A DNA stretch of 64,000 bases, taken from positions 310,001 to 374,000 of the forward strand of contig NZ_JXRP01000019.1 in the NCBI RefSeq assembly GCF_000829435.1, in the 5' to 3' direction. Each line of letters starts with the position of its first letter. Position 1 is the stretch's first letter. Made by a program: the position numbers and the translations under genes. This document shows, piece after piece, positions 19,780 through 31,871 of the stretch. The stretch comes from Jeotgalibacillus soli. GTDB lineage: Bacteria > Bacillota > Bacilli > Bacillales > Jeotgalibacillaceae. The notes under the pieces are model-generated. The model did not search any database, was not told where the DNA came from, and saw nothing but the letters and a program-made list of their open reading frames with translations.

Positions 19780-19799
19780 CCACATTTAAGAAGGATTAA

Positions 19800-20468
19800 T
19801 TAATAATCGTTTTCTGAAACTAATCCCTGCAGAATTTGAACACCCGAGCTTGCACCAATTCGAGAAGCACCTGCTTCGATCATGCTGTTTGCATCATCAG
19901 TCGAACGTACGCCGCCAGATGCTTTTACACCGATGTCTGGACCTACTGTTTTTCTCATAAGACGAATGTCTTCAACCGTAGCGCCTCCTGTTGAGAACCC
20001 AGTTGATGTTTTAACAAAATCTGCACCTGCAGCAACAGCTAGCTCACACGCACGCACTTTTTCCTCTTCAGTAAGCAGGGATGCTTCAATAATTACTTTA
20101 GTAAGCGCTTTTCCTTTCGCTGCAGCAACAACAGCTTGGATATCCTGCTGTACAGCTTCGAATTTGCCACTTTTAAGTGCACCAATGTTGATCACCATAT
20201 CAACTTCAGTTGCACCATCTTCGATCGCTTTCTTTGCTTCAAAAGCTTTCGTTTCTGTAGCGGATGCTCCTAAAGGAAAGCCAATTACCGTGCAAACCTT
20301 TACGTCAGATCCTGCAAGCTGTTCACTGGAAAAACGAACCCATGAAGGATTTACGCATACCGACATAAAATGGTATTCACGAGCCTCATTGCACAATAGT
20401 GCAATCTGCTCTTGTGTTGCTTCTGGTTTTAGTAATGTATGGTCAATCATCTTTGCGATAGAAGTCAT
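19800..20468 (-). CDS. deoC: Deoxyribose-phosphate aldolase
   Basis: Class I aldolase that splits 2-deoxyribose 5-phosphate to acetaldehyde and glyceraldehyde 3-phosphate in deoxynucleoside catabolism. In this 222-residue form the Schiff-base lysine is K153 in FVKTSTGF, helped by D90 and K182. I start at the ATG at 20468, with AAAGGAG 7 bases upstream. The ATG at 20474 would sit one base from that site. It appears to be a single gene here, between rpsU and mtaB. Confidence 0.96.
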   Translation of the reverse strand: MTSIAKMIDHTLLKPEATQEQIALLCNEAREYHFMSVCVNPSWVRFSSEQLAGSDVKVCTVIGFPLGASATETKAFEAKKAIEDGATEVDMVINIGALKSGKFEAVQQDIQAVVAAAKGKALTKVIIEASLLTEEEKVRACELAVAAGADFVKTSTGFSTGGATVEDIRLMRKTVGPDIGVKASGGVRSTDDANSMIEAGASRIGASSGVQILQGLVSENDY

Positions 20469-20552
20469 ATCCATTCTCCTTTGAATAAGTTGTACGTACC
20501 TATCATACCATGTGACAGAATAAATAACGAGTTGAAGATCAATATGTTGACC

Positions 20553-20583
20553 AAAAAGATCCGATTCTATATCGGACCCTTTT
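20553..20583 (-). terminator. Terminator after mtaB
   Basis: AAAAGGGTCCGAT pairs with ATCGGATCTTTTT, with one wobble, around a 5-base loop. The T run is part of the 3' arm. Confidence 0.8.
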
Positions 20584-20631
20584 GATCATTCTTATGGCAC
20601 GAACATCAAAGATGGCTAAACTGATTATTGA

Positions 20632-21975
20632 TTAATAGCCTGAAGCTTCTGCAGCTTCCATTACGCGAACGAATTCCCCTTCGTTATATGGATAGCCAGC
20701 TTTCGTTATTTTAACTTTTACAATCTTACCAATCATTTCTTCAGTTGCAGGAAATACAACTTTTAAATAATTATCTGTATAGCCTTCATACAAACGGCCC
20801 GTTGGATCATCTTTATGAAGCTCTTCAGGAATCACATCTAATACTTCACCTTCAAATGAAGAAGCATATTCCTTAGCAAGCTGGTCTGACAGAGCAATTA
20901 GTCGATGTACGCGTTCATTTTTAACATTCTCATCAACCTGATCGTCCATTCTTGCAGCTGGTGTTCCTGTTCGTTTTGAATAAGGGAACACATGAAGCTC
21001 GGAGAATTTTTGATCTTTTATAAATTGATAGGTTTCCATAAATTCTTCTTCCGTTTCTCCAGGGAAACCAACAATTACGTCTGATGTTACCGCAAGACCT
21101 GGAAGTGCCTTTTTAAGCTTTTCCAGTCTTTCAGCAAAAAATTCCATTGTATATTTACGTCTCATACGCTTTAAAACAGTATTTGAACCAGACTGTAATG
21201 GAATGTGCAGATGACGAACAACCATACTAGAGCGATCAATTACATCGATCACTTCATCTGTCAATTGACTTGCTTCAATTGAGGATATACGAATTCTCTT
21301 TAACCCTTTTACCTGCTCTTCTAAATCCTTTAAGAGCATGGCAAGGTTATAGTCCTTCATATCTTCTCCATATCCACCTGTGTGAATTCCTGTTAACACA
21401 ATTTCCTTATACCCCGCATCAACCAGCTGTTGTGCCTGTTGAATAACCTCTTTCGGATCACGGGAACGCATAAGTCCTCTTGCCCAAGGGATAATGCAAA
21501 ATGTGCAAAAATTATTGCAGCCTTCTTGAATTTTAAGAGAAGCTCTTGTTCTATCTGTAAATGCTGGGACATCAAGTTCCTCGTAAACACGAGCCTTCAT
21601 AATATTGGTTACACCATTAATCGGCTGTCTATCTGTTTTATATTGATCAATGTAATCAAGCATTTTCATTCGATCCTGAGTTCCTACTACAATATCCACT
21701 CCAGGGATTGCCATAATCTCTGCAGGAGAGGTTTGAGCATAGCAGCCCGTTACGGCAATGACTGCATTGGGATTTTTTCGAATGGCACGACGAATGACCT
21801 GACGGCTTTTTTTGTCTCCTGTATTGGTAACTGTACATGTATTAATGACATATACATCAGAAACATGTTCATATTCCGCACGCTCATAGCCTTTATTTTT
21901 AAAAAGTTGCCAGATGGCTTCCGTTTCATAATGGTTAACTTTACAACCAAGGGTATGAAAAGCGACAGTTGCCAT
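20632..21975 (-). CDS. mtaB: tRNA t6A37 methylthiotransferase MtaB
   Basis: Radical-SAM methylthiotransferase that converts t6A37 to ms2t6A37 in ANN-decoding tRNAs. The N-terminal UPF0004 domain binds an auxiliary cluster through C11, C47 and C78. The radical-SAM cluster is C153, C157, C160 (GCNNFCTFC). A TRAM domain forms the last 70 residues. GAGGTG lies 6 bases before the ATG. It is the last gene of dnaJ-prmA-rsmE-mtaB, 5 bases after rsmE. Confidence 0.96.
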   Translation of the reverse strand: MATVAFHTLGCKVNHYETEAIWQLFKNKGYERAEYEHVSDVYVINTCTVTNTGDKKSRQVIRRAIRKNPNAVIAVTGCYAQTSPAEIMAIPGVDIVVGTQDRMKMLDYIDQYKTDRQPINGVTNIMKARVYEELDVPAFTDRTRASLKIQEGCNNFCTFCIIPWARGLMRSRDPKEVIQQAQQLVDAGYKEIVLTGIHTGGYGEDMKDYNLAMLLKDLEEQVKGLKRIRISSIEASQLTDEVIDVIDRSSMVVRHLHIPLQSGSNTVLKRMRRKYTMEFFAERLEKLKKALPGLAVTSDVIVGFPGETEEEFMETYQFIKDQKFSELHVFPYSKRTGTPAARMDDQVDENVKNERVHRLIALSDQLAKEYASSFEGEVLDVIPEELHKDDPTGRLYEGYTDNYLKVVFPATEEMIGKIVKVKITKAGYPYNEGEFVRVMEAAEASGY

Positions 21976-21980
21976 TTAAT

Positions 21981-22733
21981 TCACCTCATTAATTCAAAAT
22001 GATACGAGATTGCAGCAAGCGCATAAAGCGGTGCTGTCTCTGTTCTTAATATCCTGGGCCCAAACGCACATTTAACCGCACCCTTTTCTTCAAGGCGAGT
22101 TACTTCATCAGCTGTTAGTCCGCCTTCAGGACCAATAATAATTAACATCGATTGATGATCCATGGCCGTATTGAGTGTTTTAGCAAAAAGAGATTTTTCT
22201 CCTATTTTAGCCTCTTCTTCATACGCTACTACGACAAAGTCAAAAGTCTTTACTTTCTCAAGAAGCTCTTTAAAGGATTGAGGCGTGAAAACATTAGGCT
22301 GGCGATGACGATGAGATTGTTCTGCCGCTTCTTTTGCGATTTTATTCCATCGATCGACCTTTTTATCACCTTTTTTTGTATCCCATTTCACAATCGATCG
22401 CTCTGCAATAAATGGCATGAATGAATGAGCTCCTAATTCAGTCGCTTTTTGGATGACCAATTCTAGTTTATCTGATTTTGGCAATCCATGTGCGATCGTA
22501 ATTCTCAACGGAAGCTCTGTAGACTTTTCTTCGACTGATTTAATTGCACAACTTACAGCATCATCTGTCAGCTCTTCAATTATAGCGATCACACTTGTCT
22601 CATCAGGAAAAACTGCATAAAGCGTTTCTCCCTGCTTCATACGCATCACTCGTTGAATGTGGTGAACATCTTCTCCAAGGATGCTGAATCTTCCTTGGTC
22701 ATCTGGTGCATGGTTGACAAAATAGCGCTGCAT
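21981..22733 (-). CDS. rsmE: 16S rRNA m3U1498 methyltransferase RsmE
   Basis: SPOUT-fold enzyme that methylates N3 of U1498 in 16S rRNA. It shows the N-terminal PUA-like domain (MQRYFVN) and the C-terminal knot with IIIGPEGGLTADEV and LGPRILRTETAPL-like FGPRILRTETAPLYAL. Length 250 is standard. It begins 7 bases after prmA. Confidence 0.95.
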   Translation of the reverse strand: MQRYFVNHAPDDQGRFSILGEDVHHIQRVMRMKQGETLYAVFPDETSVIAIIEELTDDAVSCAIKSVEEKSTELPLRITIAHGLPKSDKLELVIQKATELGAHSFMPFIAERSIVKWDTKKGDKKVDRWNKIAKEAAEQSHRHRQPNVFTPQSFKELLEKVKTFDFVVVAYEEEAKIGEKSLFAKTLNTAMDHQSMLIIIGPEGGLTADEVTRLEEKGAVKCAFGPRILRTETAPLYALAAISYHFELMR

Positions 22734-22740
22734 ACAATCT

Positions 22741-23700
22741 TTATTCTCCCATCTCTTTTAAAAATGGCTTCTTCGCAATGATTGCCACCCAGTCTTCCAT
22801 TGTGATGACCTCTTCAATGATAAAGCCGGCATGAGTCAAACCTTCTTTAACAAGCTGCTTTTTCTGCTGGATAATTCCCGAAGTAATAAACGTACCACCA
22901 GACTTTACAAGGTTGAATGCATCTTCGGTAAACAGCATAATCACTTCAGCCAATATATTAGCAACGATAATATCAGCCTGCTCGGTTTGTTCATGAAGAA
23001 GATTGCCCTGTTTCACATCAACTCGATTACTTACCTGATTAAGCTCTACATTTTCACGTGCAGCCTTAACTGCCACATCATCTAAATCAAGCGCACGAAC
23101 ATGGGAGGCTTTCAACAAAGCAGCTGCAATACTTAAGACTCCAGATCCAGTACCTACATCGATCACTTGGTCTCCCTCACGTACCGTTCGCTCCAGCGCC
23201 TGAATACACATAACAGTCGTTGGATGAGTACCCGTTCCAAATGCCATTCCTGGGTCAAGCTCAATAATCAATTCATCACTTGATACCGGTGTGTATTCTT
23301 CCCATGTTGGTACAATTGTAAACTTCTCAGAGATTTTCACTGGAGTGTAATATTTTTTCCATGCTGTGGCCCATTCTTCTTCGTCTACTTCACTTATCTC
23401 TACTTTATTTGCACCAATATCAATATCAAAGGTTGCAAGGTTTGTAACTGCTTGTTTAATACCGTCGATTGTTTCAGCTAAAAAACTGTTTACTGTAATA
23501 TAAGCCTTGACAATAACACCTGTTTCAGGGTAGTCACCGGGATCGAGTTGGTAAATTTCACCGAATTTATCCACTCTCTCTTTTGTGAGCTCTTGTGGAT
23601 CTTCAATGACAACACCACTGGCCCCCGCTTCATGCAAAATATTCGAGATTGGCTCTACCGCCTCGTTTGTTGTATGAATACTAATCTCGGACCATTTCAT
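22741..23700 (-). CDS. prmA: Ribosomal protein L11 methyltransferase PrmA
   Basis: AdoMet-dependent enzyme that trimethylates ribosomal protein L11. It has a small N-terminal recognition domain, then a Rossmann methyltransferase with [30 protein letters not shown] and the catalytic VANILAEVI. Length 319 is slightly long because of the usual Firmicute insertion. GGAG lies about 8 bases upstream. It follows dnaJ closely. Confidence 0.95.
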   Translation of the reverse strand: MKWSEISIHTTNEAVEPISNILHEAGASGVVIEDPQELTKERVDKFGEIYQLDPGDYPETGVIVKAYITVNSFLAETIDGIKQAVTNLATFDIDIGANKVEISEVDEEEWATAWKKYYTPVKISEKFTIVPTWEEYTPVSSDELIIELDPGMAFGTGTHPTTVMCIQALERTVREGDQVIDVGTGSGVLSIAAALLKASHVRALDLDDVAVKAARENVELNQVSNRVDVKQGNLLHEQTEQADIIVANILAEVIMLFTEDAFNLVKSGGTFITSGIIQQKKQLVKEGLTHAGFIIEEVITMEDWVAIIAKKPFLKEMGE

Positions 23701-23719
23701 TTAACCAACTCCATTCCCT

Positions 23720-24844
23720 TTACTCACCCTTAAATGCACGTTTAAACTTTTCAAAGAAACCTTCGTCCTGCTCATCCGGGACTGTACCACTAAGATCGGC
23801 AAATTCACGCAGCAATTTTTTTTGTGCATCGGTTAATTTTTTTGGTGTTACAACCCTAACCTTAATATGCTGGTCTCCTGTACCATAACCTTGAACATTT
23901 CTCACGCCTTTTCCTTTTAAACGGAACGATGCTCCTGACTGTGTACCAGCTGGCAATTTCAACTTAACTTTGCCGTAAATAGTTGGCACTTCCAGTTCAT
24001 CACCAAGTGCAGCCTGAACAAAGGTAATTGGCATGTCTAAGTGAATGTCGTCTCCACTGCGTTCAAAAATCTCATGAGCACGTACTCTAAAGGCGATATA
24101 TAAATCTCCAGCAGGTCCACCGTTTATACCTGGTTCCCCCTGGCCACTTACACGCATTTGCTGTCCATCATCTACACCTGCTGGAATGTTTACGTGGATC
24201 TTTTTACGTTTTTTCACTTTACCCGCGCCGCCGCAAGTACCGCATTTTTCTTTAATCAGCTTACCTGTACCTTCGCAATAGTGACAAACTCGGCGGTTAA
24301 CGATACGACCAAACGGTGTCTGCTGTTCGACATTAAGCTGCCCGGCACCTTTACAGTGGTGACAAGTTTCAGGTTTGGTTCCTGGTTTTGCTCCGCTGCC
24401 AGCACATGTATCACAGGTTTCTTCACGCGGGATCTCAATATCTGTCTCCTTACCAAATACAGCTTCATTAAAAGTAATGGTCATGGTATATTGCAGATCA
24501 TTTCCTTGTCTAGGAGCATTCGGGTCTCGACGTCGCCCTCCGCCACCAAAGAAAGAACTGAAAATATCTTCGAAGCCGCCGAAGCCATCAAAACCAGCTC
24601 CTCCTCCGCCACCAAAGCCTTGATTTGGATTTGTATGACCAAACTGATCATAATGAGCACGTTTTTGGTCATCACTCAGCACTTCATATGCTTCTTTAAG
24701 TTCTTTAAATTTATCTGCAGCATCCTCTGCTTTGTTGATGTCTGGATGATACTTCTTTGAAAGACGGCGATACGCCTTTTTAATCTCTTCCTTTGAAGCT
24801 CCCTCTGATAAGCCAAGAACTTCATAGTAATCTCTTTTACTCAT
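23720..24844 (-). CDS. dnaJ: Chaperone DnaJ
   Basis: Hsp40 co-chaperone that stimulates DnaK ATPase and delivers substrates. J domain at 1-70 with HPD at 33-35. Gly/Phe-rich linker at about 74-105. Four CxxCxGxG zinc repeats start at C144, C161, C187 and C201. C-terminal substrate domains complete the 374 residues. The start is the ATG at 24844, with GGGAG 8 bases upstream, rather than the GTG at 24853. A hairpin lies between it and dnaK. Confidence 0.97.
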   Translation of the reverse strand: MSKRDYYEVLGLSEGASKEEIKKAYRRLSKKYHPDINKAEDAADKFKELKEAYEVLSDDQKRAHYDQFGHTNPNQGFGGGGGAGFDGFGGFEDIFSSFFGGGGRRRDPNAPRQGNDLQYTMTITFNEAVFGKETDIEIPREETCDTCAGSGAKPGTKPETCHHCKGAGQLNVEQQTPFGRIVNRRVCHYCEGTGKLIKEKCGTCGGAGKVKKRKKIHVNIPAGVDDGQQMRVSGQGEPGINGGPAGDLYIAFRVRAHEIFERSGDDIHLDMPITFVQAALGDELEVPTIYGKVKLKLPAGTQSGASFRLKGKGVRNVQGYGTGDQHIKVRVVTPKKLTDAQKKLLREFADLSGTVPDEQDEGFFEKFKRAFKGE

Positions 24845-24941
24845 TCTACACACTCCCGAATCCTTTTACATGAAGGTTATTTTAACATTGAACGCAATGT
24901 GTGCGCAATGACGAATGAGAATTATCACTCATCTGACATAG

Positions 24942-24982
24942 AAAAAGCCAAAGCCATACGAAACCGTGACTTTGACTTTTTC
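24942..24982 (-). terminator. Hairpin between dnaK and dnaJ
   Basis: AAAAAGTCAAAG pairs with CTTTGGCTTTTT (one G-T wobble) around a 17-base loop. It looks like a rho-independent terminator with its own T run and lies 37 bases after dnaK. It probably lowers dnaJ expression or processes the message, since no new promoter is evident after it. Confidence 0.75.
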
Positions 24983-25019
24983 TTGAACAGGTCACTCGAT
25001 AGCGAGTAATTTAGTTCCT

Positions 25020-27430
<2,411 letters not shown>

Positions 27431-27530
27431 TCGTTTCACCTCCTTGAAATGATGTACGCTCCTGCATGTCTAATTGCCACACGTTATTTTCCCCATTTTC
27501 TTAGAGACAAACCTATATTTATTCGGCCAA

Positions 27531-27565
27531 AAAGTCTGAAATCAAAACAAACGATTTCTGACTTT
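27531..27565 (-). terminator. Hairpin between hrcA and grpE
   Basis: A 13-bp stem AAAGTC-A-GAAATC / GATTTC-A-GACTTT has one mismatch, a 9-base loop and a short T run. It lies 11 bases after hrcA. It may be a partial terminator or a processing site that lowers hrcA relative to grpE-dnaK. Confidence 0.6.
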
Positions 27566-27575
27566 CGTTTGCTTG

Positions 27576-28622
27576 TTAGGATTCGTCTTTTGATTGAAAA
27601 TAAAGGCTGGAAAGTGCCTTCGATAAATCCATGCTTAATACATTAAGCAAGCTGATGACACGTGAATATTCCATTCGTGTGGGACCAAGAATAGCAAGAG
27701 ATCCTTTTTGTCCACCCGCAATCGGAAAAGTAGCTGTTATCAGACTGCAATTTTCCATTGCAATATTATCATTTTCTTTTCCAATTTTCACTTGAATGCC
27801 TACTCCTTGAGCCGGACGAATTAAAGGATATAAACTCTCTTCTGTTTCAATCATGTCCATTAGAAGCCGAAGCTTGTCAATATCACTAAATTCAGGCTGG
27901 TTCATCATGTTCATCTTCCCGCCAAAAAACAGCTTGTCATACACGGGAATATTCATGATTTCAGCAAATGCCTGCAGCATTAAGTCATAATTGGCGATAT
28001 GACGACGCAGCAAAATGGCGATCTCTTTATAAATATGATCCTGAAGGTCCATTAACGGTACTCCAACAAGCTGATCGTTTAGGAGACGCACCATTTTTTC
28101 AAGTTCATCGGCGTTAGTTCCTTTAGGCAGAGAAAACCTTCTATTTTCAACATGGCCTGTATCTGTGACAATAATGGCAATAGCCGTGTCATCATGCAGA
28201 GGAACCACTTGAAGTTTTTTCACTCTGTTTTGCTGTGAATTTGGACCTAATATAATGGATGTATAATTTGTTAATTCTGATAAGATCTTTGCAGAGCGTT
28301 GCACAATTCTTTCCATTTCATAAATTCTGTCAGCAAAGATTGAGTGGATCAAGGAAATATCTTGCTGCTGTAATTTTTGTGGAGAAAGTAAGTGGTCAAC
28401 ATAAAATCGATACCCTTTCTCGGATGGAACCCGGCCTGATGAAGTGTGGGTCTTTTCTAAAAAACCCATTTCTTCAAGATCCGACATTTCGTTACGGATG
28501 GTGGCCGAGCTGTACTGTATTCCATCTTTTTTTGACAGACTTCTCGATCCGACAGGCTGAGCAGAACGGATAAAGTCGTCAATGATAACCTGCAGTATTA
28601 GCAATTGTCTATCGCTTAACAA
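27576..28622 (-). CDS. hrcA: Heat-inducible repressor HrcA
   Basis: Represses class I heat-shock genes by binding CIRCE; its folding depends on GroEL. The winged helix is at 1-75 ([20 protein letters not shown]), followed by a GAF-like domain to residue 348. The start is TTG at 28622, with AGAGGTGATG upstream, giving the family [17 protein letters not shown] element lies 16 bases before the start, so the operon is autoregulated. Confidence 0.96.
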   Translation of the reverse strand: MLSDRQLLILQVIIDDFIRSAQPVGSRSLSKKDGIQYSSATIRNEMSDLEEMGFLEKTHTSSGRVPSEKGYRFYVDHLLSPQKLQQQDISLIHSIFADRIYEMERIVQRSAKILSELTNYTSIILGPNSQQNRVKKLQVVPLHDDTAIAIIVTDTGHVENRRFSLPKGTNADELEKMVRLLNDQLVGVPLMDLQDHIYKEIAILLRRHIANYDLMLQAFAEIMNIPVYDKLFFGGKMNMMNQPEFSDIDKLRLLMDMIETEESLYPLIRPAQGVGIQVKIGKENDNIAMENCSLITATFPIAGGQKGSLAILGPTRMEYSRVISLLNVLSMDLSKALSSLYFQSKDES

Positions 28623-28637
28623 CCTTCATCACCTCTG

Positions 28638-28664
28638 TTAGCACTCTATTTGAACGAGTGCTAA
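28638..28664 (-). promoter_or_regulatory. CIRCE operator of the dnaK operon
   Basis: TTAGCACTC, 9 bases, GAGTGCTAA: the exact CIRCE inverted repeat, between the promoter and hrcA. Confidence 0.97.
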
Positions 28665-28674
28665 TTCTAGTAAT

Positions 28675-28703
28675 AACTTATCAAATCAGCGAATTGCTGT
28701 CAA
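28675..28703 (-). promoter_or_regulatory. SigA promoter of the hrcA operon
   Basis: On the minus strand TTGACA (28698-28703), 17 bases, TAAGTT (28675-28680). The -35 is perfect and the -10 weak. Transcription would start at the edge of CIRCE, as expected for repression. Confidence 0.55.
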
Positions 28704-28707
28704 TTAG

Positions 28708-29844
28708 TTAGATTACCCCGATAAATGATTGAAACACTTCATTTCCTAAATAACGTCCCTGTTTCGTTAAACGCATGCGATCGTCCTTCGTTTCAAGCCA
28801 TCCCTTGGACGTCATTTCTGCTATTGATTCCCCAAAGAGATCTTGCACCGACAGATCAAAACGTTCCTTGAACCTTGAGAGTGATACGCCCTCAATTTTG
28901 CGTAACCCGAGGAACATTTCTTCTTCCATCTTTTCATTTTTAGTGACGGGATGCTCGTGCATCGTTGGCAGCTGGCCGGCATAAATAGAATCCATATATT
29001 TTTTAACTGGACCAATATTTGAATATCGTATGCCATTAACGTAACCGTGAGCTCCTCCACCAAAACCATAATATTCATCATTATCCCAATAAACAAGATT
29101 ATGTTTACTCTCATAGCCAGGCCTTGCAAAATTACTAATTTCGTATTGTTTACGTCCATGAGCCTCCATCTTCTCCATTAAAAGCTCGTACATGCTCGCT
29201 TCTATATCCTCACCCGGAAGAGGCAGTTTTCCTTTCCTAAGCAAATTATAGAATACAGTCTTTGGTTCTACAATGAGTGAATAACCGGAATAATGCGGCA
29301 GATCGAGTGCCAAAGCATGATCAATTGTATGTTCAAAATCCTTCAAGGTTTGAGTGGGTAATGAATAGATCAAATCAATGCTGATATTAGTAAATCCGGC
29401 TATTTGTGCATCCTCAATTGAGCGCTTGACATCTATTGCACGATGGTTGCGCCCGATTTTCTCTAACAGTTCGTCATTAAAGGATTGAACACCAAAGCTT
29501 AATCGATTAACACCGTGGTCTTTTAATATCTTGATCTTATCCATTGATAAATCACCAGGATTGGCCTCAAAGGTATATTCGATCTCCTCATTAAAAGAAA
29601 GTGTTTCCTTAATCGACACGCACAATTGCTCCAGCTGTGCGGCACTGAGAGCTGTTGGCGTTCCTCCTCCTACAAAGATGCTGGTGAACGGCTGATCTGA
29701 TTTGCTGACGCGCATCTTCATTTCCTGCGCAAGCTGTTCAATATATTGATCCACTGGCTGATTTTTTAAAAAAACCTTATTAAAATCACAATAATGACAA
29801 ATGTGGTGACAGAAAGGAATATGAATATAGGCTGCTGTTGTCAT
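28708..29844 (-). CDS. hemW: Radical SAM heme chaperone HemW
   Basis: HemN-like protein that inserts heme into target proteins rather than acting as coproporphyrinogen dehydrogenase. The radical-SAM cysteines are C12, C16, C19 (FCHHICHYCDF). FVGGGTPTAL and NRLSFGVQSF follow. The start is the ATG at 29844 (378 residues), with AAGGTG 6 bases upstream; upstream in-frame codons reach into the lepA terminator. It lies between lepA and hrcA as in B. subtilis. Confidence 0.94.
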   Translation of the reverse strand: MTTAAYIHIPFCHHICHYCDFNKVFLKNQPVDQYIEQLAQEMKMRVSKSDQPFTSIFVGGGTPTALSAAQLEQLCVSIKETLSFNEEIEYTFEANPGDLSMDKIKILKDHGVNRLSFGVQSFNDELLEKIGRNHRAIDVKRSIEDAQIAGFTNISIDLIYSLPTQTLKDFEHTIDHALALDLPHYSGYSLIVEPKTVFYNLLRKGKLPLPGEDIEASMYELLMEKMEAHGRKQYEISNFARPGYESKHNLVYWDNDEYYGFGGGAHGYVNGIRYSNIGPVKKYMDSIYAGQLPTMHEHPVTKNEKMEEEMFLGLRKIEGVSLSRFKERFDLSVQDLFGESIAEMTSKGWLETKDDRMRLTKQGRYLGNEVFQSFIGVI

Positions 29845-29870
29845 TTTTAACACCTTCTTTTTTTCATGCA

Positions 29871-29913
29871 AAAAGGGGATGAGCGCAATGTTATGAAAAG
29901 CTCTCTCCCCTTT
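29871..29913 (-). terminator. Terminator after lepA
   Basis: AAAGGGG plus GAGC pairs with GCTC plus CCCCTTT around a 15-base loop with small bulges, followed by TTTTTGC. It lies about 40 bases after lepA. Confidence 0.7.
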
Positions 29914-29954
29914 CACCCGGATTAGGAAAAATTCTCCTTGATCAAAGTGGCGTT

Positions 29955-31784
29955 TTATTTATCTGATTCGTCCATTTTCAGAAGGACCATGAACGCTTCT
30001 TGTGGGACTTCGACAGATCCAACCTGCTTCATGCGCTTTTTACCTTCTTTTTGCTTGTCAAGCAGCTTACGCTTACGGGAAATATCTCCACCATAGCATT
30101 TCGCAAGAACGTTTTTACGCATTGCTTTTATCGTTGAACGAGCCACGATTTTTTGTCCGATTGCCGCTTGAATCGGCACCTCGAATTGCTGTCTTGGAAT
30201 TAATTCTTTCAGTTTTTCTACAATGATTTTACCGCGGTCGTAAGCAAAGTCGCGGTGTACAATAAAGCTAAGCGCATCAACTTTTTCATTATTGAGTAAG
30301 ATCTCCATCTTTACAAGCTTGGATTCCTTATAGCCAATTAATTCATAGTCGAAAGAGGCATACCCTTTCGTGCTTGATTTTAATTGATCGAAAAAGTCAT
30401 AAACAATTTCAGCTAAAGGAATCTCATACACTACATTGACACGGCTATCATCCATGTATTGCATATCAATAAAATTACCACGTTTTGCTTGGGAAAGCTC
30501 CATAACAGCACCAACGTAATCATTTGGCACCATGATCGTCGCCTTTACAAAAGGTTCTTCTACACGATTTACTTTTTGTGCATCAGGCATTAAAGATGGG
30601 TTATCAATCTTCAGAGATTCTCCATTTTCTAAATGAACATCGTAGATTACACTCGGAGCTGTTGTAATAAGATCGATTTTAAATTCACGTTCAATACGTT
30701 CCTGGATAATTTCCATGTGCAGAAGTCCAAGGAAACCGCATCGGAAGCCAAAGCCTAATGCTTGAGAGGTTTCCGGCTCAAATTGAAGTGAAGAATCGTT
30801 TAGTTCCAGTTTTTCTAATGCATCTCTAAGATCATTGTATTTTGCAGTATCAATTGGGTAAAGACCGCAATAAACCATTGGATTTAGCTTTCGGTATCCA
30901 GGAAGAGGATCGTCTGTAGGGTTTACTGCACTTGTAATCGTATCACCCACACGTGTATCACCTACGTTTTTAATCGCAGCTGTTAAATAACCTACATCTC
31001 CGACTGTCAGTTCTTCTCTTGGCGTTGACTTTGGTGTAAACACACCAATTTCATTCACTTCAAACTCTTTCCCTGTTGCGACCATACGGATTTTATCACC
31101 AAGCTTTACCGTCCCATCCATGATCCGAATATAAGCAACCACGCCGCGGTAAGGATCGTAAAGCGAGTCAAAAATCAACGCTTTTAATGGAGCTTCTGGA
31201 TCTCCAGTTGGTGCTGGCACTTTTTCTACAATTTGCTCAAGTATCTCTTGTATTCCGATTCCTGCCTTTGCAGATGCCAGGACCGCTTCTGAAGCATCTA
31301 GTCCAATAACATCCTCGACTTCCTGACGTACTCGCTCTGGATCTGCTGCCGGCAAGTCTATTTTATTAATTACTGGTAATATTTCAAGGTCATTATCAAG
31401 AGCCAAATAAACATTGGCTAGCGTTTGCGCCTCAATCCCCTGAGCAGCATCAACGACGAGAATTGCCCCCTCGCATGCGGCAAGACTTCTTGATACCTCA
31501 TAGGTAAAATCGACATGTCCTGGTGTATCAATTAAGTGAAAGATATATTCTTCACCATCGTTCGCTAAGTATTTAAGCTGAACCGCATTCAGTTTGATTG
31601 TTATTCCACGCTCTCTTTCAAGATCCATCGAATCCAGTAATTGAGCTTTCATTTCACGCGCACTTAACGCATTTGTTTTTTCTAATATACGGTCTGCTAA
31701 AGTTGATTTCCCGTGATCAATATGGGCAATAATAGAAAAATTCCGTATATGTTTCTGTCTATTGATTCGTTGCTCTCGATTCAT
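29955..31784 (-). CDS. lepA: Elongation factor 4 (LepA)
   Basis: Ribosome-bound GTPase of the EF-G family. G1 AHIDHGKST (19-27), [17 protein letters not shown]. The unique LepA C-terminal domain has RGNFIDMQY and [14 protein letters not shown] [18 protein letters not shown]. 609 residues. The start has AGGAG about 10 bases upstream. It has its own strong promoter containing a perfect palindrome. Confidence 0.97.
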   Translation of the reverse strand: MNREQRINRQKHIRNFSIIAHIDHGKSTLADRILEKTNALSAREMKAQLLDSMDLERERGITIKLNAVQLKYLANDGEEYIFHLIDTPGHVDFTYEVSRSLAACEGAILVVDAAQGIEAQTLANVYLALDNDLEILPVINKIDLPAADPERVRQEVEDVIGLDASEAVLASAKAGIGIQEILEQIVEKVPAPTGDPEAPLKALIFDSLYDPYRGVVAYIRIMDGTVKLGDKIRMVATGKEFEVNEIGVFTPKSTPREELTVGDVGYLTAAIKNVGDTRVGDTITSAVNPTDDPLPGYRKLNPMVYCGLYPIDTAKYNDLRDALEKLELNDSSLQFEPETSQALGFGFRCGFLGLLHMEIIQERIEREFKIDLITTAPSVIYDVHLENGESLKIDNPSLMPDAQKVNRVEEPFVKATIMVPNDYVGAVMELSQAKRGNFIDMQYMDDSRVNVVYEIPLAEIVYDFFDQLKSSTKGYASFDYELIGYKESKLVKMEILLNNEKVDALSFIVHRDFAYDRGKIIVEKLKELIPRQQFEVPIQAAIGQKIVARSTIKAMRKNVLAKCYGGDISRKRKLLDKQKEGKKRMKQVGSVEVPQEAFMVLLKMDESDK

Positions 31785-31828
31785 TCACGTTCCACTCCTG
31801 TTTTTTCGACACAATTCTGCTAGCTTAT

Positions 31829-31857
31829 AGTATAACAGGTTCATGTGAACGTTTCAA
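31829..31857 (-). promoter_or_regulatory. SigA promoter of lepA with palindromic spacer
   Basis: On the minus strand TTGAAA (31852-31857), 17 bases, TATACT (31829-31834). The spacer contains the perfect 12-bp palindrome GTTCATGTGAAC (31839-31850), which could be an operator. Confidence 0.7.
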
Positions 31858-31871
31858 TGCAGGTTAGATCA

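Noticed and set aside
19882..20484. Plus-strand open frame of 200 codons opposite deoC
   Set aside because: A shadow of deoC codon use; no binding site, and Ser/Ala-rich as expected from the complementary strand.
24158..24760. Plus-strand open frame of 200 codons opposite dnaJ
   Set aside because: Antisense shadow of the Cys/Gly-rich dnaJ region; no start signal.
28708..29844. Coproporphyrinogen dehydrogenase HemN
   Set aside because: The length, the short N-terminus before the CxxxCxxC motif, and the place next to lepA and hrcA fit HemW.
31839..31850. LexA box in the lepA promoter
   Set aside because: The palindrome has GTTC then GAAC, the reverse of the Bacillus LexA half-site order.
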